From positions 558,001 through 622,000 of the forward strand of contig NZ_JACCBJ010000001.1 in the NCBI RefSeq assembly GCF_013408745.1: a stretch of DNA of 64,000 nt, given 5' to 3'. The DNA comes from Leifsonia soli. GTDB lineage: Bacteria; Actinomycetota; Actinomycetes; Actinomycetales; Microbacteriaceae. Below the pieces are notes generated by a model. That model was not told where the DNA came from, searched no databases, and was given only the letters and a program-made list of their open reading frames with translations. The position numbers were made by a program, and so were the translations under genes. This document shows, piece after piece, positions 15,661-23,863 of the stretch; position 1 is the first letter of the stretch; each line of letters opens with the position of its first letter.

Positions 15661-16537
15661 GCTGCCCGCGGTCGCGGTCGTGGTGCTCACGCAGGGCGCC
15701 CGGCCGGTGGAGCTGCGGCGCGGTGTGGAGTCGGTGCTCGCCCAGGAGGGCGTCGGCACCGACATCGTCGTGGTGGGCAACGGCTGGGATCCGGCGACGG
15801 CCGATCCGGCGCTGCCGGACGGCGTGCACGTGCTCGCTCTGCCCGAGAACGTCGGCATCCCGGCCGGACGCAACGCGGGGGTTCCGCTGGTGCACGGCGA
15901 GTGGCTGTTCTTCCTCGACGACGACGCCGACATCCCCTCGCGCACGTTCCTGGCGGACGCCATCGCCAAGCTCCGCGCCGATCCCGGCATCGGGATGCTG
16001 CAGCCCCGGCTCCGGGTGCCCGACGGCACGCCGTCGCCCCGGCGCTGGATCCCGCGCATCCGCAAGGGCGATCCGGAGCGGTCCAGCAACGTGTTCGCCG
16101 TGCTGGAGGCGGCCGTCGTCCTTCCGCGCGCCGTCTTCGAGCAGGCCGGCGGGTGGGCCGACCCGTTCTTCTACGCGCACGAGGGCATCGACCTGGCCTG
16201 GAAGGTGTGGGATCAGGGGAAGCGGGTCTGGTACGCCGGCGACCTCGTGGCCGAGCATCCGTCCGTCTCGCCGACCCGGCACTCGTACTACTACCGGCTC
16301 AATGCGCGGAACCGGGTGTGGCTGGCGCGCCGCAACCTGCCCGCGGTGCTCATTCCGCTCTACGTGGGGTCGTGGACGGGGATCCAGCTGCTCCGCTGGT
16401 TCCGCAAGCCCGCCGTCCTGCGCGCGTGGTTCGGCGGCTGGGCGGAAGGGTGGCGCACCGATCCGGGGGAGCGACGTCCGCTGCGCTGGCGAACGGTCGC
16501 GCGGATGACCGCCGCCGGGCGGCCGCCGATCGTCTGA
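15653..16537 (+). CDS. Glycosyltransferase family 2
   Basis: 294 residues, GTG start overlapping the previous gene by 8 nt. GT-A features: VAVVVLTQGARPVELRRGVESVL, PENVGIPAGRNAGV, the DxD-type FFLDDDADI and the acceptor segment AHEGIDLAWKVW. No strong membrane anchor is visible, although a hydrophobic stretch near residue 235 (VLIPLYVGSWTGIQLL) may associate with the membrane. It resembles rhamnosyl- or galactosyltransferases of cell-wall polysaccharides. It closes the three-gene envelope operon 13796-16537. Confidence 0.92.
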   Translation: MAELPAVAVVVLTQGARPVELRRGVESVLAQEGVGTDIVVVGNGWDPATADPALPDGVHVLALPENVGIPAGRNAGVPLVHGEWLFFLDDDADIPSRTFLADAIAKLRADPGIGMLQPRLRVPDGTPSPRRWIPRIRKGDPERSSNVFAVLEAAVVLPRAVFEQAGGWADPFFYAHEGIDLAWKVWDQGKRVWYAGDLVAEHPSVSPTRHSYYYRLNARNRVWLARRNLPAVLIPLYVGSWTGIQLLRWFRKPAVLRAWFGGWAEGWRTDPGERRPLRWRTVARMTAAGRPPIV

Positions 16538-16578
16538 GGCAGCCGATCAGCCGAGCCCCGCTCAGCCGATCGCCGCGG

Positions 16579-17577
16579 TCAGCCCGCTCGGCGCCGGTCT
16601 CCGTCGGCCGCGTCCGCAGCCTCGCCCGTGCGATCCGCATCCGGGAGTCCGCGAGGCGCCGGCTCCGATGCGCCGGCCTCGATGACGAACGGGCCGCGCG
16701 GCAGATCGGACCGGGACGGGTCGCCGTGTTCATGCTTCCGCCGGCCGCCGCGGGGCAGAGCGCCGCGCAGCGCCGTCCCGACCCGAACGACCCGGGTTCC
16801 GGTCGCCGTGCCGAGGCGGCGGACCGCACCAGGGCCCTCCACCGGCGTGAGGACCTCGGGGATGATCAGCGGGACAGGACCGAAGGCGAGACGCGCATTC
16901 TGCACCACGCGGCGCCCGAGGATGTGGTTCCCGGTGCCGCCGATGACGGCGCCGACGCCGAACGGGATGGCGCGGGCCAGGATGCTGGCACCGCCGCGTA
17001 CGGCGAACTGGCGGATGAAGACATTCTTCAGGCGGTCGACCAGGGGGCCGACGACCATGCTCGGCAGCGTGGACGTGACCAGTTCGCCCCAATAGGCGGT
17101 GCGGGTCACGCCGCCTCCGCCGAACTGGCCGGCGAGCTGACGCACGAGATCGGAACCCTCCTTGCCGAGCATCATGGTGAGCACCAGAGCTCTGGCGCGC
17201 TCGGGGTCGTCGACGGCGATGCCGTGCAGCTCGCTCATCGACTGCGCGTAGAGCGCGGTCGCCTCGAGGAAGCCCGCCGTCTCCAGCCCCGAGAGGGCGA
17301 GGGTGATGCCGGTGCCGATCGCGGGGATGACGGCCGTGGCTCCGACCGCGGCCCCGCCACTCGTGACCGCGGCGAGGTACCGCCGTTCGAGGACGCGGGC
17401 AAGCTCCTCCGCGGAGGCGTCCGGGTGGCGGCGGCGGATGCTGCGCAGGTGCGCCACCACGACTGGCCGCTGGATGCCGAGGAAGCGGTCGAGGGTCGTG
17501 TTGACCGCGCGCGGAGTGTCCCCGCCCTGCGACGGTCCTCCGGTGACGGAGATGATCGGTTGCTGCTTCTTAGCCAT
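16579..17577 (-). CDS. Uncharacterised protein with hydrophobic glycine-rich core
   Basis: 332 residues. After a charged N-terminus (LRSIRRRHPDASAEELARVLERRYL) come two or three Gly/Ala-rich hydrophobic stretches (SGGAAVGATAVIPAIGTGITLALSG; ILARAIPFGVGAVIGGTGNHILGRR), then a long basic and polar tail. The hydrophobic pattern suggests a membrane-associated protein, perhaps with re-entrant helices. I do not recognise a family with confidence; an EcsC-like relation would be one thing to test. It lies between the envelope operon and an XRE regulator, alone on its strand with the regulator upstream. Confidence 0.8.
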   Translation of the reverse strand: MAKKQQPIISVTGGPSQGGDTPRAVNTTLDRFLGIQRPVVVAHLRSIRRRHPDASAEELARVLERRYLAAVTSGGAAVGATAVIPAIGTGITLALSGLETAGFLEATALYAQSMSELHGIAVDDPERARALVLTMMLGKEGSDLVRQLAGQFGGGGVTRTAYWGELVTSTLPSMVVGPLVDRLKNVFIRQFAVRGGASILARAIPFGVGAVIGGTGNHILGRRVVQNARLAFGPVPLIIPEVLTPVEGPGAVRRLGTATGTRVVRVGTALRGALPRGGRRKHEHGDPSRSDLPRGPFVIEAGASEPAPRGLPDADRTGEAADAADGDRRRAG

Positions 17578-17604
17578 CTCCTCAGAGTGTAGGCCGGTTC
17601 CTGA

Positions 17605-17913
17605 TCAAGACGACCCGGGGTTCCCCTCGCGTGCGATCAGATAATCCTGGGCCGACAGGACGCGAACGTCGCTCGGCAGGTGTTCGGCCGTGATGTCCTG
17701 GGTCAGTGTGGACACGTCCGTCCCGAGCACGGCGGCGATGCGCATCATCGTCAGGAGGCTCGGGTTCGCCCCGCCGCGTTCGATCTTGCCGAAGTTGGTC
17801 ACATGCATGGCGGCGAGACTCGCGATCGCCTCCTGGCTGAGGCCCAGACGGACCCGGGCCTGACGGATGCGTTCGCCGAGCAGGAGGGCGGCGGTCCCTG
17901 CGGGGTTCTTCAT
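17605..17913 (-). CDS. XRE-family helix-turn-helix regulator
   Basis: 102 residues when started at ATG 17913 (MKNPAGTAALLLGERIR). A Cro/C1-type HTH covers residues 10-65: IRQARVRLGLSQEAIASLAAMHVTNFGKIERGGANPSLLTMMRIAAVLG. The short C-terminal part has no known sensor. Single-domain proteins of this type often regulate themselves or a neighbour; the membrane-like gene directly downstream (17577) is the nearest candidate. The start is uncertain because no good ribosome binding site is visible; an in-frame ATG exists at 17961. Confidence 0.85.
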   Translation of the reverse strand: MKNPAGTAALLLGERIRQARVRLGLSQEAIASLAAMHVTNFGKIERGGANPSLLTMMRIAAVLGTDVSTLTQDITAEHLPSDVRVLSAQDYLIAREGNPGSS

Positions 17914-18061
17914 AGTCAACAGTGAAGAGCCGGACGGCTCTCCGCTCCAGAGCACGAGCATCCCGAACCACGGACCTCACGCGTTGGTCACAGAAAATGC
18001 TGGTGATGCCTGCGTTCGCCGGGAGCTCTCCGGGCCGCTCGCGCGACCCGGAGAGCCCGGG

Positions 18062-18379
18062 TCACAGGCTGATCTGCCAGAGGTACTCGCGGCCGTCGGG
18101 CGGGAACCAGCGGACGACGAGCACGGTGTCGCGTGCGGGCTCACGGCCGGACACGCTCGCCCGGACGGCCTCCCCGGGCGATACGGAGGTGGGCGGGCTG
18201 ACCCGCAGACTCGCGCTTCCGGCGACGCTCACAGTGACGCCGCTGAGCGTCTCGCGCCCGGCATTGATCAAGCGGTAGTGGGGTGCCGTGGAGCGGTCGA
18301 CCCGCCACGGGACACGGTACGCCAGGCGGCGCGGACGAGGGGCGGGAGAGGGGCTGCGAAGAAACCGGAGACGATTCAT
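18062..18379 (-). CDS. Small hypothetical protein
   Basis: 105 residues. A basic, Arg/Pro-rich first third (LRFLRSPSPAPRPRRLAYRVPWRV) is followed by alternating short strands (GVTVSVAGSASLRV, TVLVVRWFPPDGREYLWQISL) that look like a small beta-sandwich. There is no signal peptide or membrane segment. I recognise no family. Codon pattern is consistent with coding, and no other gene competes for the space. Confidence 0.6.
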   Translation of the reverse strand: MNRLRFLRSPSPAPRPRRLAYRVPWRVDRSTAPHYRLINAGRETLSGVTVSVAGSASLRVSPPTSVSPGEAVRASVSGREPARDTVLVVRWFPPDGREYLWQISL

Positions 18380-18505
18380 GCAACGACGCTAACCAGCCCC
18401 TCCGACGCTCGACGCCCCGAAATCGGGCACGAACACCACTTCCGGGGACAACCCGCCCAAATCTTTTCTGGGGACGGTTCCGCCCCTGTGGAGAAGGCCG
18501 CAGCG

Positions 18506-19240
18506 TCAGGTGCCGTAGTCGGAGTTGTAGAGCTCCAGGACATCCCCGATCGGGCCGTCGAGCACGAGCGCGCCCTTGTCCAGGTACAGGCCGCGTTCGC
18601 AGAAGCGCCGCAGGTCCTTCTCGTTGTGCGAGACGAAGAACAGGGTCCGCCCGCCCGCGAGCAACTCCTCGATCCGCCGGTAGCACTTCTCCCGGAAGCC
18701 GCGGTCGCCCACGGCGAGCACCTCGTCGACGAGGAGCACCGGCTCCTCCAGCTGCGAGATGACGGAGAACGCGATGCGCACCTTCATGCCGCTCGACAGG
18801 TGCTTGTACGGGGTGTCGACGAAGTCGCCGATCTCGGCGAAGTCGATGATCTCGCCGAACCGCTCGTCGATCTGGGAGCGCGTCATGCCGTGGAGGCCGG
18901 CCGTCAGATAGACGTTGTCGCGCACCGTGAGGTCGTCCACGAACCCGCCGGTGATCTCGATCAGCGGGGCGACGCCGTCGCGAACGGTGACCGTCCCCTC
19001 GTCCGGCAGCATCACCCCGGCGACCAGCTTGAGAAGCGTCGACTTGCCCTGTCCATTGCGGCCGACGACGCCGATCGCCTCGCCCGGCTGCACGTCGAAG
19101 CTGACGTTGCGCAGCGCCCAGAAGTCGTCGGGGCGCACCCGGCGCTGACGGGTGGAGAAGAGGTCCTTGAACGAGCGGCGGGCGCCGCGATTGCGGCGGA
19201 AACGGACGCCGAGACCCTCGACGGCGATGACGGGGGGCAC
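18506..19240 (-). CDS. Polysaccharide/teichoic-acid ABC exporter, ATP-binding subunit (Wzt/TagH type)
   Basis: 244 residues, GTG start directly abutting the permease stop. Walker A GRNGQGKST, signature LSSGMKVRIAFS and Walker B PVLLVDEVLAVGD are complete. The KHLSSGMKVRIAFSV region and the ITGGFVDDLTVRDN loop are typical of the polysaccharide-export branch. The long C-terminal sugar-binding domain of O-antigen Wzt proteins is missing, as in short TagH-like forms. With the permease upstream it would export a lipid-linked glycopolymer across the cytoplasmic membrane. Confidence 0.93.
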   Translation of the reverse strand: MPPVIAVEGLGVRFRRNRGARRSFKDLFSTRQRRVRPDDFWALRNVSFDVQPGEAIGVVGRNGQGKSTLLKLVAGVMLPDEGTVTVRDGVAPLIEITGGFVDDLTVRDNVYLTAGLHGMTRSQIDERFGEIIDFAEIGDFVDTPYKHLSSGMKVRIAFSVISQLEEPVLLVDEVLAVGDRGFREKCYRRIEELLAGGRTLFFVSHNEKDLRRFCERGLYLDKGALVLDGPIGDVLELYNSDYGT

Positions 19241-20125
19241 TCAGATCTCCTTCAGGACGTCGCGCTCGAAGTGCTTGAAGACGAGCCAGCCGATCCCCAG
19301 CAGCACGAGAGACATCGCAGCGCTCACCCCGACCAGGAACCAGTCCAGCTCCTCGGCGAAGAACGCCGAGCGATAGAGACTGAAGATGCCGGTGAGCGGG
19401 TTGAACGCCGACCAGAAGTGCAGCGAGAACAGCACATCCGTCTGCGCGCCGGGATGCTCGGTCAGGTAGGCGGCACAGCGGCGCGCGGCGACACCGGCGC
19501 CGCATCCACCCGGGAGGTCTCGCGCGCTGTAGATGATGGGGGAGGCGTAGAAGAGGAAGCGCAGCGCCAGCTTCACCGCGCGCTCCAGGTCGCGGAAGAA
19601 CACCACGAGCGGCGCCACGATCAGCCCGACGCCGATCGTCAGCACCGTCTGGATGAGGATCGCCAGCGGGAAGAGCAGGACATCGACGTTGAGCCGGGCA
19701 CCCGTCAGGATGGCGAAGAAGGCCAGAACCGGGAGCGAGAGCAGGAACTCGATGCCCTTGGATGCGACGATCCGGTTGACCCAGATGGTCCGCGGGATCT
19801 TCGTCGAACGGATGAGCTTCGCCTCGCGGATGAACGCCCGCGTGCTGTCCGAGACAGCGCCGTTGAACCACATCCACGGCAGGAGGGCGGCCAGGAGGAA
19901 GACGATGTACGGGTTCTCGCCGACGTCGCGCTTGAAGATGACCGTGAAGACGAACCAATAGATCGCGCTCATGACGAGCGGATCGAGGATCGACCACAGA
20001 TAGCCGAGCACGCTCGTCGAATAGCGCACGCGGAGATCGCGCTTGGTCAGCAGCCAGAGCGAGTGCCGGTAGCGCGAGAAGGGCGAGCGCTGCGCAGGGC
20101 GCACTTCAGTCGGGATACTGGTCAC
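19241..20125 (-). CDS. Polysaccharide/teichoic-acid ABC exporter, ABC-2 permease subunit (Wzm/TagG type)
   Basis: 294 residues with six predicted membrane helices. The N-terminal amphipathic segment LLTKRDLRVRYSTSVLGYLWSILDPL is characteristic of ABC-2 polysaccharide permeases, as are the later WFNGAVSDSTRAFIREAKLIR and RFLFYASPIIYS segments. Between the fifth and sixth helices there is a short outside loop with three Cys residues (GGCGAGVAARRCAAYL), which is unusual for this family. The stop abuts the ATPase start, so both subunits are made in equal amounts. It belongs functionally with the glycosyltransferase operon 2.7 kb away. Confidence 0.93.
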   Translation of the reverse strand: MTSIPTEVRPAQRSPFSRYRHSLWLLTKRDLRVRYSTSVLGYLWSILDPLVMSAIYWFVFTVIFKRDVGENPYIVFLLAALLPWMWFNGAVSDSTRAFIREAKLIRSTKIPRTIWVNRIVASKGIEFLLSLPVLAFFAILTGARLNVDVLLFPLAILIQTVLTIGVGLIVAPLVVFFRDLERAVKLALRFLFYASPIIYSARDLPGGCGAGVAARRCAAYLTEHPGAQTDVLFSLHFWSAFNPLTGIFSLYRSAFFAEELDWFLVGVSAAMSLVLLGIGWLVFKHFERDVLKEI

Positions 20126-20177
20126 GAGAACCCATCGTATTGATCGAAGCCGCGTGAAAGCTCACGCCGACATCCGA

Positions 20178-20870
20178 CTATACGAAAAGATTCGCGCGCT
20201 CCAGGTCCTCCTGGAAGTCGACCTCGACGGCGTACAGGTCGGAGATGTCCACCGGCTCGACCAGCATGCGGTCCTGCTCGATGGCCAGCTCGATGCCGCG
20301 CTCGAAGTAGTCCTGGTCGCCGACGCGCTGCAGCTGGCGGAGCAGGGCGGCCTTGTCGCCGGAGGAGACGTAGTTGATGCCGACCGCCTCGCCGAGACCA
20401 CCCTTGACCGTCTTCGACAGCTCCTGGATGTAGCCCTCGGGCCCGGTCGTGTACTTGACCTCCTCGTCGGCGACGGACGAGGTGTTGACGGTGACGAAGG
20501 TCTGGTCGCGGGCCACCATGGCCGCGCCGCGCACGAGAACGGCCGGGTCGAAGACCACGTCGCCGTTCATCCAGAGGACACCGCCGGGACCGGACGCCTG
20601 GAGGGCGCGCATCAGGCTCTTCGACGTGTTGGTCTGGTCGTACTGCTCGTTGTAGACGAACTGGGCGTCGGGGAACGCCTCGATGATGTGCTCCAGCTTG
20701 TAGCCGACCACGATCGTCACCTGGGCGTCCTTGCCGAAGGCCGCGTGGATGTTGTCGAACTGCTGCTGCATGATGGTGCGGCCATCGTTCAGCTCGGTCA
20801 GCGGCTTCGGAAGGCTTCGTCCGAGTCGGCTTCCCATTCCGGCCGCGAGAATCACTACCTGGGTCGTCAC
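20178..20870 (-). CDS. Sugar/choline-phosphate nucleotidyltransferase (NTP_transf family)
   Basis: Start placed at GTG 20870: the AAGGAG sequence lies 6-7 bases upstream of it and is too close to ATG 20876. 230 residues. The nucleotidyltransferase signature LAAGMGSRLGRSLPKPL is at the very N-terminus, followed by VVGYKLEHI, WMNGDVVFD and VEPVDISDLYAVEVD. The combination resembles phosphocholine or inositol-phosphate cytidylyltransferases (LicC-like) as much as sugar-1-phosphate enzymes. A CDP-alcohol transferase is encoded in the same envelope locus, so a CDP-activated polyol or amino-alcohol is an attractive product. It lies upstream of, and codirectional with, the ABC exporter genes. Confidence 0.85.
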   Translation of the reverse strand: MTTQVVILAAGMGSRLGRSLPKPLTELNDGRTIMQQQFDNIHAAFGKDAQVTIVVGYKLEHIIEAFPDAQFVYNEQYDQTNTSKSLMRALQASGPGGVLWMNGDVVFDPAVLVRGAAMVARDQTFVTVNTSSVADEEVKYTTGPEGYIQELSKTVKGGLGEAVGINYVSSGDKAALLRQLQRVGDQDYFERGIELAIEQDRMLVEPVDISDLYAVEVDFQEDLERANLFV

Positions 20871-20990
20871 AATCATCTCCTTGGTCCTACGCGAACCCGG
20901 CCGTCTGCTGCGCCCTCATCGGTCGCCGCCGGCCTCGCCCGGGAGAAGGTCACCCAGGAATTCATCCGCGCTTACGCGTTCAGACACCCC

Positions 20991-21077
20991 GTTATGCCTC
21001 CCACAGGCTATCGGGGGACGGGCACGGGCGGCAGGGGTTGACGGATGTCGTTGTTGGGTCGTTATGTTCCTCACAGG
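20991..21077. repeat. Pair of 17-bp imperfect direct repeats
   Basis: gttatgcctcccacagg (20991-21007) and gttatgttcctcacagg (21061-21077) are exactly 70 bases apart and agree at 14 of 17 positions. The second copy overlaps the -10 area of the candidate promoter, so a regulator could bind here. Confidence 0.45.
21038..21068 (+). promoter_or_regulatory. Candidate promoter of the ABC ATPase/permease operon
   Basis: TTGACG (21038-21043) is followed after 18 bases by TTATGT or after 19 by TATGTT. A second -10-like TACGTT stands at 21141-21146, 6 bases before the alternative GTG start at 21153. Confidence 0.4.
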
Positions 21078-21254
21078 ACTTTCGGAGCAGACCGATCGCC
21101 TCACGCTCGTGCGGGGGGTACGCAGGCGCGCGGGTGTTGGTACGTTAGCGGGGTGAGTTCCGAGCACGCGCGTCCCCAGAGCACCGAGCCCGAGGAGGAC
21201 CGGGCGGCGGAAGCGGCGGAGACGGCTGAACGGAACACGCAGAGGGGGGACACC

Positions 21255-22253
21255 ATGGCGGAGGCCGCAGAGCCGACGACCGCGGAGGGCGGGGCCCAGA
21301 CAGGCTCCGTTCCACGGGCGAAGCGCGCCCCGGCGAAGACGGCTGCGGCCGCCGCCGGGACGAGCACGCGCGCACCGCGGACACGGACGACCGCGGCGAA
21401 GCCGCGTCAGACCACACGCACGAAGACCGAGACGGCCGCCGCGAGCGCCGCCCCGACCGTCGCGCTCGATGCGCCGGAGCCGGTGGACACCCGGCCGACC
21501 GTACTCACGATCACCGGCGTGCAGAAGCGCTACGGCGACACGGTCGCCGTCGACGGAGTGAGCCTCGACATCCGGGAAGGCTCCTTCTACGGCATCGTCG
21601 GGCCGAACGGCGCGGGGAAGACGACCACTCTCTCCATCGTCACCGGACTGCTCCGGCCGGATGCCGGCCGCGTCGTCGTGCACGGCGTCGACGTCTGGGC
21701 CGAGCCGGTCAGGGCCAAGCACATCATCGGTGTGCTTCCGGACAAGCTCCGGCTGTTCGACCGCCTCACCGGCGCCCAGTTCCTGCGCTACGCGGGCACG
21801 CTGCGCGGTCTGAGCGCCAAGACCGTCCGGGCGCGCACCGGCGACCTCGCCGCCGCCTTCGGCATCGAGGACGCCCTCGACCGTCTGGTCGCCGACTACT
21901 CCGCGGGCATGACCAAGAAGATCGCCCTCGCCGCCGCGATGATCCACTCGCCGCGACTCCTGGTGCTGGACGAGCCGTTCGAGTCGGTCGACCCGGTGTC
22001 GGCCGCGAACATCATCGACATCCTGCAGCGCTACACCGCAGCGGGCGGCACGGTCGTCGTCTCCAGCCATGGCATGGACATGATCCAGCGCGTGTGCGAC
22101 AGCGTCGCGATCATCGTCCGCGGGCAGGTGCTCGCTTCCGGGACCATCGACGAGGTGCGCGGCGAGCAGACGCTCGAGGAGCGCTTCGTCGACCTGGCCG
22201 GCGGTCGCAAGGCAGCGGAAGGCATGGAGTGGTTGCACAGTTTCTCGGACTGA
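21255..22253 (+). CDS. ABC transporter ATP-binding protein with long basic N-terminal tail
   Basis: 332 residues from ATG 21255, chosen because GGGGGGA (21244-21250) precedes it by 4 bases; GTG 21153 in the same frame would add 34 acidic residues. The first 80 residues are Ala/Thr/Lys/Arg-rich (RAKRAPAKTAAAAAG, RAPRTRTTAAKPRQTTR), resembling a histone-H1-like tail. The ATPase follows: GPNGAGKTTT, LVADYSAGMTKKIALAAAM signature region and RLLVLDEPFESVDP. The CcmA/NatA-like architecture is typical of ABC-2 efflux or envelope transporters. The permease gene starts inside this gene's 3' end. Confidence 0.9.
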   Translation: MAEAAEPTTAEGGAQTGSVPRAKRAPAKTAAAAAGTSTRAPRTRTTAAKPRQTTRTKTETAAASAAPTVALDAPEPVDTRPTVLTITGVQKRYGDTVAVDGVSLDIREGSFYGIVGPNGAGKTTTLSIVTGLLRPDAGRVVVHGVDVWAEPVRAKHIIGVLPDKLRLFDRLTGAQFLRYAGTLRGLSAKTVRARTGDLAAAFGIEDALDRLVADYSAGMTKKIALAAAMIHSPRLLVLDEPFESVDPVSAANIIDILQRYTAAGGTVVVSSHGMDMIQRVCDSVAIIVRGQVLASGTIDEVRGEQTLEERFVDLAGGRKAAEGMEWLHSFSD

Positions 22254-23806
22254 AGCTGCGGATCATGGGCAACGCCTTCCGGCGGACCCCGTGGCAGGTC
22301 TTCGGCCTGGTGATCGGGCTGCTCTACGGAGGGTTCATCACCGTCATCGTCGTCGGCTCGCTGGTCGCCGCACGCCTCGTCCCCGATGTGGCGGCGACGC
22401 ACAGCGTGCTGGTCGTCATCGGCGCGGTCGTGCTCGCCGGCTTCGCCCTGCTCCCGCTGCTGTTCGGCGTCGACGACACGCTCGACCCGCGCGAGTTCGC
22501 CCTGTTCGGCATCCCGAACCGGGTGCTCGCCACCGGTCTGCTGCTCGCCGGGCTGCTCGGCATCCCGTCGCTCGTGCTCGTCATCTGCGCGGGGGCGACC
22601 GTCGTCACCTGGTCTCAGAACGCGGGGACGGTGCTGATCGCGCTGATCTCGGCGGTCGTCGTCGTGCTCACCTGCGTCCTCGCCTCCCGCGTCACGACGG
22701 CGATCGCGCACTCGATGCTGTCGACGCGTCGTTCCCGGGAGGCGGGAGGCGTGATCGGCATCCTTCTCCTCGTGCTGATCGGCCCCGTGCTGCTGCTGCT
22801 CGTGACGGTCGACTGGGGTCGCGACGGCCTCGGAGCGCTCGGGGGCGCGGCGGGATGGCTGGCCTGGACGCCGCTCGGCGCCATGTGGTCGGCGCCCGGT
22901 GCCGCCGCGGAGGGCGACTGGGGTGCCGCCGTGCTGCAGCTGATCATCGCGCTCGCGACCCTCGGCCTGCTCTGGCTGGCCTGGACGGCGCTGGTCGCCC
23001 ACGTCGTCGCGTCGCCCGAGCGCGAGCAGCGCTCCAAGGCGTATCACGGCCTCGGCTGGTTCGACCGGCTGCCCGGCGGCCCGACCGCGGCGATCGCCGC
23101 GCGCTCGATGACGTACTGGGGGAGGGACGCGCGCTACTGGGTGTCGATCGTCCTCCTCCCGGTCATCCCGGTCGCGGTCGTGGTCGCCCTGGCGCTCGCC
23201 GGGCTCCCGTGGCACTTCATCGCCCTGGTGCCGCTCCCGCTGGTGTGCCTGTTCCTCGGCTGGAGCATCCACAACGACCTCGCCTACGACAGCACCGCGA
23301 TCTGGCTGCACGTCGTCTCGGGCACCCGCGGCATGGCCGACCGCGCCGGCCGGATGTTCCCGCCGGTCGTGGTGGGCATCCCGGTCCTGGTGGTCGGATC
23401 CATCGCGACGACCGTCGTCTTCGGCGACTGGGCGGTGCTTCCGTCGGTGGCGGCGCTCAGCGGCGCGATCCTGGTGATCGGCCTCGGCCTGTCCAGCATC
23501 TCGTCGGCGCTCTTCCCGTACCCCGCGACGAAGCCGGGCGACAGCGCGTTCACCCAGCCGCAGACCTCGGGTGCATCGGCGGCGCTCGTCCAGTCGCTCA
23601 GCTTCTTCGCGATCCTGATCCTGGCCTCGCCCGTGCTGGTGTTCCTCGTCCTCGGTCTCACCGTCAACGCGTTCTGGCTGGCGATCGCCCCGGTCGTCGC
23701 CGTGCTGATCGGCTTCGCCACCCTGTTCTTCGGGATCTGGCTGGGCGGTCGCGTGTTCGACCGCCGCGGGCCGGAGATCATGGCCTTCGCGAACCGCAAC
23801 GACTGA
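22229..23806 (+). CDS. ABC transporter permease (ABC-2-like, multi-pass)
   Basis: Start at GTG 22229, inside the ATPase gene, with GGAAGG (22217-22222) six bases upstream; this gives 525 residues and a 25-nt overlap. The protein is almost wholly hydrophobic with about 10-12 membrane segments (GLVIGLLYGGFITVIVVGSLVAARL, GVIGILLLVLIGPVLLLLVTVDW and so on) and short loops. It is partner to the ATPase by overlap and spacing. The cargo is not evident from the sequence. Similar actinobacterial pairs are annotated only as ABC transporters. Confidence 0.88.
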   Translation: MVAQFLGLKLRIMGNAFRRTPWQVFGLVIGLLYGGFITVIVVGSLVAARLVPDVAATHSVLVVIGAVVLAGFALLPLLFGVDDTLDPREFALFGIPNRVLATGLLLAGLLGIPSLVLVICAGATVVTWSQNAGTVLIALISAVVVVLTCVLASRVTTAIAHSMLSTRRSREAGGVIGILLLVLIGPVLLLLVTVDWGRDGLGALGGAAGWLAWTPLGAMWSAPGAAAEGDWGAAVLQLIIALATLGLLWLAWTALVAHVVASPEREQRSKAYHGLGWFDRLPGGPTAAIAARSMTYWGRDARYWVSIVLLPVIPVAVVVALALAGLPWHFIALVPLPLVCLFLGWSIHNDLAYDSTAIWLHVVSGTRGMADRAGRMFPPVVVGIPVLVVGSIATTVVFGDWAVLPSVAALSGAILVIGLGLSSISSALFPYPATKPGDSAFTQPQTSGASAALVQSLSFFAILILASPVLVFLVLGLTVNAFWLAIAPVVAVLIGFATLFFGIWLGGRVFDRRGPEIMAFANRND

Positions 23807-23851
23807 GGTGCGGGCTCGCGCACTCCCGGCCGCATCCACTCGCGCGGCGTC

Positions 23852-23857
23852 TAAACT
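23852..23857 (+). promoter_or_regulatory. -10 box (TAAACT) of the DUF3039 gene, probable leaderless start
   Basis: TAAACT ends six bases before the ATG. Transcription from this box would begin at or next to the start codon. Confidence 0.45.
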
Positions 23858-23863
23858 GGTGGC

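Larger units (their letters stand above)
20871..21254. other. Intergenic region between the nucleotidyltransferase and the ABC ATPase gene
   Basis: 384 bases holding divergent promoters. A direct repeat (20991-21007 and 21061-21077) and a TTGACG -35 box (21038-21043) are visible. The part from GTG 21153 is an open frame in phase with the ABC gene and may be its true N-terminus. No other gene is seen. Confidence 0.6.

Noticed and set aside
17867..20143. 758-codon plus-strand open frame over the ABC exporter genes
   Set aside because: The opposite strand carries complete ABC permease and ATPase motifs; the plus frame has none.
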